Source: Oscillospiraceae bacterium (lineage in GTDB: Bacteria > Bacillota > Clostridia > Oscillospirales > Oscillospiraceae). Taken from it: 40,188 bases of DNA. The position numbers and the translations under genes were made by a program. Below the pieces are notes generated by a model. That model made no database searches. It had not been told where the DNA came from and saw only the letters and a list, made by a program, of their open reading frames with translations. Location of the stretch: positions 1 to 40,188 of the forward strand of contig CADBYZ010000005.1 of NCBI GenBank assembly GCA_902799075.1, in the 5' to 3' direction. Below are positions 9,339 to 17,600 of this stretch, piece by piece (the stretch's first letter is position 1; each line of letters begins with the position of its first letter).

Positions 9339-11255
9339 TTATGCCGCGGGGGCGAGCTCGGCGGATGCGAGGGCGAAGTCCGCCGCGTTCTGGCCGGCGA
9401 TGCGGCCGTAGATGGTGAAGTCGGCCACAGCGTTGCCGCCGAGACGGTTGTTGCCGTGCACGCCGCCGGTGACCTCACCCGCTGCAAAGAGACCGGAGAT
9501 CACAGCACCGTCGGTATTGACGACCTCGGCGCTGTCATTGATCTTGATGCCGCCCATGGTGTGGTGGATGCCGGGCTGGACCTTGATGGCGTAGAAGGGA
9601 GCCTGGTCGAGGGGATTGGCGAAGGAGACGCGGCCGAACTCGGGATCTGCCTTCTGCTCCACGCAGGCGTTCCAGTTGGTCATGGTGTTGATGAAGGTCT
9701 CGGCAGGGACACCGATGGCGTCGGCCAGCGCGACATAGGTGTCGCCCGCTTCGGCGTAGCCCTTGTTGATGTAGCCCTGGATGACGTTGGAGGCGTCGGA
9801 CATGCGGCTGTCGACGATGAGCCAGGCGTAGCCGCCGGTCTGCTCGAACTCGGCAGCGGAGACCTTGTCGCGGGTGGAGACCTCGTCAAAGAAGCGTTCG
9901 CCCTCCTGGTTTACCAGGATGGCGCCGTCGCCGCGCAGACCCTCGGTGATGAGGTTTGCACTGGTGCCTTCCACGTGGACAGTCGGGTGGAGCTGGACCT
10001 GCTCCATGTCGACGGTGTCGGCGCCGATGGCCTGGGCCATCTGGATGCCCTGGCCCTGGATGCCGGGCGCGTTGGTGGTGATGAAGCCGTCCAGGTCGGG
10101 GCGGACAGCCTTGATCATGTCGTTGTTCGCGCCGAAGCCGCCGGAAGCGATGATGACAGCCTTGGCGTTGATGGTGTAGGAGGCATCCGCGCTCTCAGCC
10201 TTCACGCCGACGGCAGCGCCGTTATCCACAAGGATCTCGGTAGCGGGGGTATCGGTCAGGAGCTTGATACCGCGCTTTTCGAGGTTCTGCTGGAGAAGCG
10301 GCACCACATACGCGCCGACGGAGACGACCTTGCCGTCCGCGTCCACGGGGCGATGGATACGCTTGACGGACGCGCCGCCGAAAGCGGCCACGTTGTGCAG
10401 CACGATCTCGGGATCGAGGGAATCGAGCCAGTCAATGGCGTCGGGGCTGGACTCGACAAGCTTCTTGACCAGGGCGGGATCGTTCATGCCGCCGCCGCCG
10501 ATGAGGGTGTCGAGCTGGAAGAGCTCGGCGGTGTCGAAGTAGCCCTGGGGATCGGCCTGATAGGCGGCCCACTGCTCCTCAACGATCTTGCCCAGCTCCT
10601 GGATGCGCGCGTTGTCGGGGTAGTTGGCGACCTTCTTGAGGGTGGCCTCCACGCCTGCGGCTTCGCCGAACTCATTGGCATTGCGCCACTCGGTGGGGCC
10701 GGCGTTCATGCCGCCGGTGGAGCGGACGGAGTTGCCGCCGGGGAAGCTGGTGCTCTCGAGGACGATGACCTCCGCGCCGGCATCCTTGGCGGTGATGGCG
10801 GCGGTCATACCTGCGCCGCCCGCGCCGATGACCACGACGTCGCAGTCAAGCGTGATCTGCTCGGCCTCGGCAGGGGCCGCGTCTTCGGCGGGCGCGGCGG
10901 CGCCGGTGTAGGCGGCGGGATCAAAGCCTGCTGAGACGAGCGCCTCGGTGATGGCGGTCTTGATGGCGGTGCTGGAAACGGTGGCGCCGGTGACGCCATC
11001 GACATCCAGGCTGTTCGCCGCGACGATATCGCCGGGGAGCTTTTCCACGGCCACGGAGCCGATGCCCGGGGTCTCGTTCTGCTCAAGGATCGTGACCTCA
11101 TAGATGGTGGTGGCGTCTGCCTTGACCTCCACAACCACGGGACCGTCAATGCCGATGCCCTGGCCGGTGACGGTCACAGGCTCGTCGGCATAGGCCGGGA
11201 CTGCCAGCGTCAGCAGCATCATGACTGCGAGGATCAGGGATAGGGTCTTTTTCAT
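9339..11255 (-). CDS. Secreted FMN/FAD flavin reductase (fumarate/urocanate reductase family)
   Basis: A 638-residue exported flavoprotein. Residues 1-23 are a signal peptide with a likely cut after AYA. Residues 27-105 form an FMN-binding domain with the covalent-attachment motif DGVTGATVSS (acceptor T92), the kind flavinylated by ApbE. Residues 136-630 form the FAD/fumarate-reductase core with VIGAGGAG (142-149). The catalytic positions known from Shewanella flavocytochrome c3 are present: H423 (QLHPT), R462 (STRDKVSA), H564/H565 (GIHHTMGG) and R604 (NNRLGGNA). It should reduce an unsaturated organic acid outside the membrane. The substrate (fumarate, urocanate, an aryl acrylate or other) cannot be read from the sequence. 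It has its own promoter and terminator, with AAGGAGGAAAG before the ATG. A larger paralogue lies at 14680-18189. Confidence 0.93.
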   Translation of the reverse strand: MKKTLSLILAVMMLLTLAVPAYADEPVTVTGQGIGIDGPVVVEVKADATTIYEVTILEQNETPGIGSVAVEKLPGDIVAANSLDVDGVTGATVSSTAIKTAITEALVSAGFDPAAYTGAAAPAEDAAPAEAEQITLDCDVVVIGAGGAGMTAAITAKDAGAEVIVLESTSFPGGNSVRSTGGMNAGPTEWRNANEFGEAAGVEATLKKVANYPDNARIQELGKIVEEQWAAYQADPQGYFDTAELFQLDTLIGGGGMNDPALVKKLVESSPDAIDWLDSLDPEIVLHNVAAFGGASVKRIHRPVDADGKVVSVGAYVVPLLQQNLEKRGIKLLTDTPATEILVDNGAAVGVKAESADASYTINAKAVIIASGGFGANNDMIKAVRPDLDGFITTNAPGIQGQGIQMAQAIGADTVDMEQVQLHPTVHVEGTSANLITEGLRGDGAILVNQEGERFFDEVSTRDKVSAAEFEQTGGYAWLIVDSRMSDASNVIQGYINKGYAEAGDTYVALADAIGVPAETFINTMTNWNACVEQKADPEFGRVSFANPLDQAPFYAIKVQPGIHHTMGGIKINDSAEVVNTDGAVISGLFAAGEVTGGVHGNNRLGGNAVADFTIYGRIAGQNAADFALASAELAPAA

Positions 11256-11314
11256 GTCTTTCCTCCTTCAAAATAGTGATATCACGTTTTCGCCAGTTTT
11301 TCCATACGTGGAAG

Positions 11315-11358
11315 CTCTGCCGAACCCTGTGTGAAAATTATACCGTATTCCGGCAGAG
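11315..11358. promoter_or_regulatory. Inverted repeat around the -10 box, candidate operator
   Basis: CTCTGCCG (11315-11322) and its complement CGGCAGAG (11351-11358) flank the -10 box of the reductase promoter with 28 bases between them. A second, 10-base perfect palindrome GTGATATCAC lies in the leader at 11276-11285. Either could be bound by a regulator; none is identified. Confidence 0.4.
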
Positions 11359-11366
11359 AATGTCAA
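11337..11366 (-). promoter_or_regulatory. Promoter of the single-FMN flavin reductase gene
   Basis: Perfect TTGACA (11361-11366) and perfect TATAAT (11337-11342) on the minus strand, spacing 18 bases. The leader to the ATG at 11255 is about 75 bases. Confidence 0.85.
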
Positions 11367-11388
11367 TTGCAACTATGTTTCAGCCGGG

Positions 11389-11424
11389 AAAAAAGGAGCT
11401 GCGAAAACAGCGTTTTCACAGCTC
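11389..11424 (-). terminator. Terminator of the Sel1-repeat gene
   Basis: A 13-base-pair stem with one mismatch (11396-11408 with 11412-11424) and a three-base loop, followed on the minus strand by CTTTTTT. It lies just after the stop at 11432 and just before the promoter of the next gene. Confidence 0.85.
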
Positions 11425-11431
11425 ACTCTGA

Positions 11432-12727
11432 TCAGTATTTATCGTAGTTCGAGTACCAGTCATCTGCGCCGGTTTTCGTGCCCGGGGCCAGGTCTTTGTA
11501 ATCATTCCCGCCGCCGTCATACCCGGATCCGGAGCCCGGTCCGGTCGGAGTTTTATATTCCGAAGTCTCTTGATGGGTCGTCTGGGGGCGCATCGTGGAG
11601 GGGTCAACAGGGGTATAGGAAGGCTCGATAAGGCCGGACGAGTACTCGCCCAAATTCCTCTCGGGCACAATGAAGATGGGGCTGAGGCGCGCCACAAAGT
11701 CCATGCCCTTGTCTGCCGGGCAGATCGCCAGGGCGTTGAAGGTCTCGGGGCCGTCGAGCCGGAGATCATAGATGATCGTCTGGCCGGGACCCACGCGCCT
11801 GTCGTCGAGATCGAACATGGCGGTATGGTGCCAGTTGCCGCGGTTGTCACGGACATAGACATACCAGTTGCCGAAGGGCCAGCCGCTGAGCCATTCTTCC
11901 AAGGTGAGCACGAGGGTGATGTTCTGCAGATCGATGACCGGGCGGGTCAGATAGTACGGATAGACGCTGCCGCGGATGTTCTCCGGCTCGGCGTATTCGC
12001 CGGTGACCTGCGTCGTCGCCTGCGTCTGTACGCTGATAGCCTCGGCGACGCTCCTCAGCGGCTCCTGGCGCAGCTTTTCCTCCGCCTCGGCGCTGCCCGC
12101 GCGCATGGCGCTCTGGTAATACTCGACGGCCTTGACCAGATTCTTTTTGGTGCCCTGGCCGATTTCGTACATCTGCCCGATGGGGAACAGAACGCTGGTG
12201 TCCCCGTCGCGCTCGGCCGCGAGGAAGATCTGCAGCGCCTTCTCAAAATCCTGGGCTACGCCGTCGCCGCGCAGATAGGCGAAGGCTTGTCTGACGGTAT
12301 CCAAGCTGCTGACAGCGGGCGCTGCCGGCTGGGCGTACTCTGTCGTCGGCGTTGTGGTTGACTGCTCCTGAGCCCCCATGGCCTCGGCGATCGTTTTCAG
12401 GGGCTCTTTGCCCAGCTTCTCCTGCGCCTCGCTGTTGCCGGCTGCGGCGGCTTTTATGTACCACTTGGCAGCCGAGGAAAGGCTCCGCTCTGTACCGAGC
12501 CCGTATTCATACATCTCTCCAATCGGGTACAGGACCTCGGTGCTGCCGGCCTCCGCTGCTTCAAGGAAGCACTGCAGCGCTTTCTGGTTATCCTGCGCCA
12601 CGTTTTGCCCGTACAGATAGGCAAAACCCTGTGCTGCACTCTCACTTGCATCGGCAGCGGCAAAGGCCGGCAGAGCCAGGGAGAACAAAACCAGCAGACT
12701 CAGTAAAAGTGCGACGAATCTTTTCAT
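11432..12727 (-). CDS. Secreted Sel1-repeat protein with a kinase-shared C-terminal domain
   Basis: A 431-residue exported protein. Signal peptide 1-24 (cut near AFA-AAD). Residues 29-133 and 143-248 are two copies of one roughly 110-residue unit, each with Sel1/TPR-like helices (AFAYLRGDGVAQDFEKAL, IGQMYEIGQGTKKNLVKA) and ending in a TTxxTxEYA(Q/E)P linker. Residues 254-356 form a beta-rich domain (YYLTRPV, GWPFGNWYVYV, NRGNW, FNALAICPADKGM) that clearly matches the outer domain of the kinase encoded just upstream (12838-14556). The tail (357-431) is Gly/Ser/Thr-rich and low complexity. Sel1 repeats usually bind other proteins. The start at 12727 follows GGGAGGAG. The gap to the kinase is 110 bases with no clear promoter, so co-transcription is possible. 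Confidence 0.88.
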   Translation of the reverse strand: MKRFVALLLSLLVLFSLALPAFAAADASESAAQGFAYLYGQNVAQDNQKALQCFLEAAEAGSTEVLYPIGEMYEYGLGTERSLSSAAKWYIKAAAAGNSEAQEKLGKEPLKTIAEAMGAQEQSTTTPTTEYAQPAAPAVSSLDTVRQAFAYLRGDGVAQDFEKALQIFLAAERDGDTSVLFPIGQMYEIGQGTKKNLVKAVEYYQSAMRAGSAEAEEKLRQEPLRSVAEAISVQTQATTQVTGEYAEPENIRGSVYPYYLTRPVIDLQNITLVLTLEEWLSGWPFGNWYVYVRDNRGNWHHTAMFDLDDRRVGPGQTIIYDLRLDGPETFNALAICPADKGMDFVARLSPIFIVPERNLGEYSSGLIEPSYTPVDPSTMRPQTTHQETSEYKTPTGPGSGSGYDGGGNDYKDLAPGTKTGADDWYSNYDKY

Positions 12728-12837
12728 ATGCTCCTCCCAAATATAAGAATGTTGGTAATGCGCTAACACTATGTCATAAAACCGGCGGCATTTTTCCGAA
12801 AGACCGATGAACGGTATCGATTCCGGCCGGCTGTATG

Positions 12838-14556
12838 TTAATCCGAGTAGAACAGCAGGCGACGGTTAATTTGCTGCTCCATGCCCTTTTCCGCGGGACA
12901 AATGGTCAGCGCCCGGAAGGACCGGGGCTTGTCAAAATAGAGAAGATACTCGGTTTCCCTGCCGTCGCCCTGTTCCTTCTCGATCCGGAAGTAGGCAGCC
13001 GATTCCCAATTGCCCGACTCATCCATCAGATACAGCGCCCAGTCGCCGAAGGGATAGCCTGTGTAGGATAGGATCGTCAGCTCCATTTTGATCCGGGAGC
13101 AGTTGCGCACGGGCTCATAGAGATAGTAGGCAGTCGTAGTCCCGTTGTGGATCGCCTCCGGATCTCCCCAGCTTCCAAGTAGAAATTCTTCCGGCTCGGA
13201 GGGGGTGGGAACGGGCGTCGGAACAAGCGTGGGTGTCGGCGTGGGTGTCGGCGTGGGTGTCGGCGTAGGTGTCGGCGTAGGTGTCGGCGTGGGTGTCGGC
13301 GTGGGTGTCGGTGTGGGTGTCGGTGTGGGTGTCGGTGTCGGTACGGGTGCCGATGTCAGTGCGGGCGTCGGTTCAGACGCAGACGCTTCGACCTGTACCG
13401 GCGCGGTCTCGGCGCTCTGCGCCGGGGCGGGCACAGGCAGCTCCGTGACGGTCGGCATCGGTGTCGGCTGCGCCTCCGGTCCTTTCTTGAGGAAGTATTT
13501 GACTCCGAACAGGACGGCGGCCAGTACAAGGGCGGCTGCGGCAAGGATCAGCGGCAGGCGCGGCTTTGGAGGAGTTTTGGGCCCGGGGGCCGGGGCAATT
13601 GCGGCTTTCAGGGCGGCGCGCAGCTCGCCCATGCTCTGTATGCGGTCCTCCGGCCGGACAGCAAGTCCCTTTTCGAGCACGGCCGCCACGGCCGGGGAGA
13701 AGGCGGAGAAGTCCGCCCTGACGCCGCTCACGCGTTCCACCGCCGTGGGCAAAGCCTTTCCGCGCACACAGTAAAAGATGGTGGCGCACATGGCGTATAC
13801 GTCTGTCCACGGGCCGATATTTCCGTGCTCCCGGTACTGCTCCAGGGGACTGAAGCCATGGCTTGCCACCACCTGGGAGCTCTGCCCGCTGCTGCCGCTC
13901 AGATCCTTGGCTGCGCCCAGATCCAGCAGTATCAGCTGTCCGTTCGGCGTAAGCATAAGGTTGTCGGGCTTGATGTCACGGTGGATGATGTCCCGGGCGT
14001 GTACCTGTTCCAGATCCTCCATGACGGGGCTGAGCAGCGCAAAGCAGGTCTTTTCGTCCAGGGGACGGTTCTGCTCTAAAAGCCGGTCCCTTAAGGTCTT
14101 GCCCTCGATGTAGTCCATGACGATATAGGCCGTCTCATTTTCATAAAACACGTCCCATACCTTGACCACATGCGTCAGGTCCCGGAGTTTGACTGCCTTG
14201 CGGGCTTCCTTGACAAAGCTTTCCCGGCCGCGCCTGAGCTCCGCGGCGATTTCGCCGCCGCTCCAGAGGACGATGCGGCTGTTGGCGGCGCTGCGCATGG
14301 CGGCGCCTGCCGGGAAATATTCCTTGATGCACACCGTGGTATCCAGTGCGAGATTATAGGCAATATAGCTGATGCCGAAGCCGCCCTGACCAAGCTTTTT
14401 GCCGATCACATAGCGGCCGTCCAGCACCGTGCCGCAGGGCAGGATATAGTCGGGCTGCGCGGCGGGGCCCGCAGTATTGTCGTAACCGCAGTGCGGGCAA
14501 ACGGCGCCCGGGGCATCGAGCGTCTGCATGCAGCTGTAGCAGCGGCTGAATTCCAT
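12838..14556 (-). CDS. Zinc-ribbon, membrane-anchored Ser/Thr protein kinase with outer domain
   Basis: A 572-residue eukaryotic-type kinase. Residues 6-23 are a zinc ribbon (CYSC...CPHC). The kinase domain, about 48-318, holds the glycine loop LGQGGFG (55-61), catalytic lysine K78 in CIKEYFP, HRDIKPDN (D194, N199) and the metal-binding aspartate D212 in LLDLGAAKD (DLG instead of DFG). One membrane helix at about 333-356 is followed by a Pro-Thr repeat linker (about 404-453) and an extracellular domain (466-572). All catalytic residues are present, so it should be active. There are no PASTA repeats; instead the outer domain matches residues 254-356 of the adjacent secreted Sel1 protein. The start at 14556 is chosen from GGGGTGAGGG and the zinc ribbon; an upstream extension to 14646 would cross the promoter. 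Confidence 0.93.
   Translation of the reverse strand: MEFSRCYSCMQTLDAPGAVCPHCGYDNTAGPAAQPDYILPCGTVLDGRYVIGKKLGQGGFGISYIAYNLALDTTVCIKEYFPAGAAMRSAANSRIVLWSGGEIAAELRRGRESFVKEARKAVKLRDLTHVVKVWDVFYENETAYIVMDYIEGKTLRDRLLEQNRPLDEKTCFALLSPVMEDLEQVHARDIIHRDIKPDNLMLTPNGQLILLDLGAAKDLSGSSGQSSQVVASHGFSPLEQYREHGNIGPWTDVYAMCATIFYCVRGKALPTAVERVSGVRADFSAFSPAVAAVLEKGLAVRPEDRIQSMGELRAALKAAIAPAPGPKTPPKPRLPLILAAAALVLAAVLFGVKYFLKKGPEAQPTPMPTVTELPVPAPAQSAETAPVQVEASASEPTPALTSAPVPTPTPTPTPTPTPTPTPTPTPTPTPTPTPTPTPTPTPTLVPTPVPTPSEPEEFLLGSWGDPEAIHNGTTTAYYLYEPVRNCSRIKMELTILSYTGYPFGDWALYLMDESGNWESAAYFRIEKEQGDGRETEYLLYFDKPRSFRALTICPAEKGMEQQINRRLLFYSD
13201..13347. repeat. 12-base tandem repeat coding for the Pro-Thr linker
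   Basis: Repeats of GGTGTCGGCGTG (plus strand), with small variations, encode alternating Pro-Thr in the kinase linker. A change of one unit would alter the linker by four residues without shifting the frame, so linker length may vary among strains. Confidence 0.85.
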
Positions 14557-14586
14557 ATCCCTCACCCCTACTGGTTTGCTGAAAAA

Positions 14587-14615
14587 AGTATACTTGTAAT
14601 TTCCAAATATGTCAA
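14587..14615 (-). promoter_or_regulatory. Promoter of the Ser/Thr kinase gene
   Basis: Perfect TTGACA (14610-14615) and TATACT (14587-14592), spacing 17, on the minus strand directly after the terminator of the six-FMN reductase gene. The leader to the ATG at 14556 is short (about 25 bases). Confidence 0.85.
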
Positions 14616-14627
14616 CAATTTGTGAAC

Positions 14628-14660
14628 AAAAAAGGATCTGCCTCATTTTGAGGCAGATCC
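14628..14660 (-). terminator. Terminator of the six-FMN reductase gene
   Basis: A perfect 11-base-pair stem (GGATCTGCCTC at 14634-14644 with 14650-14660), five-base loop, then six T on the minus strand, 20 bases past the stop. Confidence 0.94.
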
Positions 14661-14679
14661 TTTGAAAACCGGTATGGTT

Positions 14680-17600
14680 TTAAGCTGCCGGGGCAAGGCT
14701 TGCGGCCTCGAGTGCGGCGCCGACGGCGGCCTTGATGGCGTCGGAGGTAACGGTGGCGCCGGTGACGCCGTCAATGTCGACGGAGTTTGCCTCAACGATC
14801 CTCGCGGGCAGCCAGTCGACGGCGACGGAGCCGACACCCTTGGTCTCGCTGTGCTCGAGGACCTTCACCTCGGTGATGGTGTCCCCGTCTGCGGTGACTT
14901 CCACCGTGATGGGACCGTTCTTTCCGTCGACGGTGGCCTGCACGGTAATGGGCCCGGCGGGAGCAGCTTCCTCAGCCGGGACCTCGACAGACGCGGTCTC
15001 CCCGGCGGGTGCGGCTTCCTCGGCGGGAACCGCTTCCTCGGCCTCCTGGCCGTATGGCGCGTCTCTGAGAGCCTTGGCGACAGCGGCGCGAATGGCGTCG
15101 GTGGTGATAGTGGCGCCGGTCACGGCGTCCACGTCGATGCTGTTTGCCGCCACGATCGCGGCGGGGATGCGGTCAACGGCGACAGAGCCGACACCCTTGG
15201 TCTCATTGTGCTCGAGCACGTTGACCTCGTAGATGGTGCAGCGGTCGGCCAGGACCTCCACCACCACATCGCCGTTCTTGCCGATGCTCCTGCCCACGGA
15301 CCTGACAGGCTCGCCCGGCTCGACCGGGGCTTCTTCAACGGGGACTTCCTCAACGGGCGCGGCCTCGCTCTTGCCGAAGGGCGTGTCTCTGAGGGCCCAG
15401 GCCACGGCGGCGCGGATGGCGTCGGTGGTGACGGTGGCGCCGGTCACAGCGTCCACGTCTACGGAGTTTGCCGCCACGATCGCGGCGGGGATCTCCTCCA
15501 CGGCGCGGGAGCCGATACCCGCGGTCTCGTTCTGCTCGGTCACGGTGACGGAATAGATGGTGTTCTCGTCGGCCACGACCTCAACGGTCACGTCGCCGAC
15601 CTTGCCGATGCTTCTGCCGTAGGCGGTGACTTTGCCGTCCTCGCCGACAACAGGGGCGGGCAGCTCAGCCCTGGGCGCGGGCTTTGCAAAGTCCGCGGCG
15701 CTCTGGCCGGCGATGCGGCCGAAGACGATGAAGTCGCACACGGCGTTGCCGCCCACGCGGTTGCCGCCGTGGATGCCGCCGGTGGTCTCGCCGCAGGCAA
15801 AGAGGCCGGGGATCACGTTGCCGTTTGTGTCAATGACCTCCGCCTGAGTGTCGATCTTGATGCCGCCCATTGTGTGGTGGATGCCCGGGGCGATCTTGAT
15901 GGCGTAGAAGGGGGGCAGGGCCTGCTTCTCCATGCCGTTGTTGCGGCCCCACTCGGCGTCCTCGCCCTTCTCGCAGGACTCGTTCCAGGCGTTCATGGTG
16001 TTCACAAAGTTCTCAACAGCGTCGCCCTCGAGGCCCATGGCTTTGGCAAGCTCCTCGTAGGTCTCGCCGGTGAGGGTGTAGCCGCCGTCGATGAACTTGT
16101 GGGTCAGCGCGAGGTTATCGACCATGTTCTGGTCGAAGATGATGAAGCAGTAGCCGTTCGGCTGCTTGAGCTCGGCCTGGGAGACCACGTCGCGGCCCGC
16201 CAGGTCGTTGACGAAGCGCTTGCCCTCGGTGTTCACGATGACCGCGCCGTAGCTGCGCAGGGACTCGGACACCAGCAGCCCGTTGGACTGGATGACCGTC
16301 GGGTGGAGCTGGATCTGCTCCATGTCGACCGTGTCGGCACCGACGGCCTGGGCCATCATGATGCCGTCGCCCTGGGCGCCCGCGTGGTTGGTGGTGACCG
16401 CATTGGCAAGAGAGGGATCGTAGCTTGCCATGAGCTCGAAGTTTGCGCCGAAGCCGCCGGTGGCGAGCACCACGGACTTGGCGTTGATGGTGTAGACGTG
16501 ATCCTCGTCCTCGGCCTTGACGCCGACGGCCTGGCCGTTGTCCATGAGGATCTCGGTGGCCTTGGTGTTGACGCGCACGTCGATGCCGAGCTTTTCAGCC
16601 TCGGCGGAGAGCTTGGCGACCAGATAGCTGCCGACCGCGCTGCCGTCCTCGGGCTGGTGGAGGTACTTGTGGGTGGTGCCGCCGGTGGCCTTGACCTTGG
16701 TCAGAGGCGCGTCGATGGTGAAGAGCCAGTCGATGGCCTCGGCGCTGTTCTCGGCCAGAGTGCGCACCAGGTCGGGGTTGCCCAGATCATGACCCAGGCG
16801 GAGGGTGTCCTCGGTGAAGTTCTCAACGGTGCTGTCGTCGATGCCCAGCTCCTTCTGGACGCTGGTCTCGGCGGCGTTCATGCCGCCCTCGGCGCGCAGG
16901 CTGTTGCCGCCGACAAAGGGCATCTTCTCGAGCAGGATGACATCCATGCCCTGCTGGGTCGCCATGACGGAGGCGGTCAGGCCCGCGCCGCCGGCGCCGA
17001 CCACGACCACATCGCAGTCAAGGGTGACTGCTTCCTTCTCTTTGGGGGCTGCTTCGGAAGCGACAGCGCCCGCGTAATTGGCGGGATCAAAGCCCATGGC
17101 GGTGAGGGCTTCGGTGACGGCGTCCTTGATGGCGGTGCTGGAAACGGTGGCGCCGGTGATGCCGTCGACGGCGACGGAGTTGGCCCCGACGATGGCGGCG
17201 GGGAGCTTTTCGACGGCGACGGAGCCGATGCCCGGGGTCTCGTTCTGCTGGAGGATGTTGACCTCGTAGATGGTGTTCTCGTCAGCCTTGACCTCGACGA
17301 CGATGGGGCCGTCGATGCCGTTGCCCTGGCCCTGGGCCGTGACCTTGCCGCCCTCGGCGGCCACGGGCGCGGCGGGTTCAACAGGCGCGGCGGGTTCGGC
17401 GGCAGGGGCAGGCTCGGCGGCAGGGGCGGCTTCGCCCGCGCCGAAGTTCGCCGGATCAAAGCCCGCGGCGGTGAGGGCCTCGGTGATAGCGGTCTTGATG
17501 GCGGTGCTGGTCACGGTCGCGCCGGAGACGCCGTCGACCGCAATGGAGTTGGCCTCCACGATGGCGCCGGGGAGCTGCTCGACAGCGAGGGAGCCGATGC

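Noticed and set aside
13201..13347. Regular 12-base repeats considered as a CRISPR array
   Set aside because: Units are contiguous with no spacers, and they encode a Pro-Thr linker in frame within the kinase.
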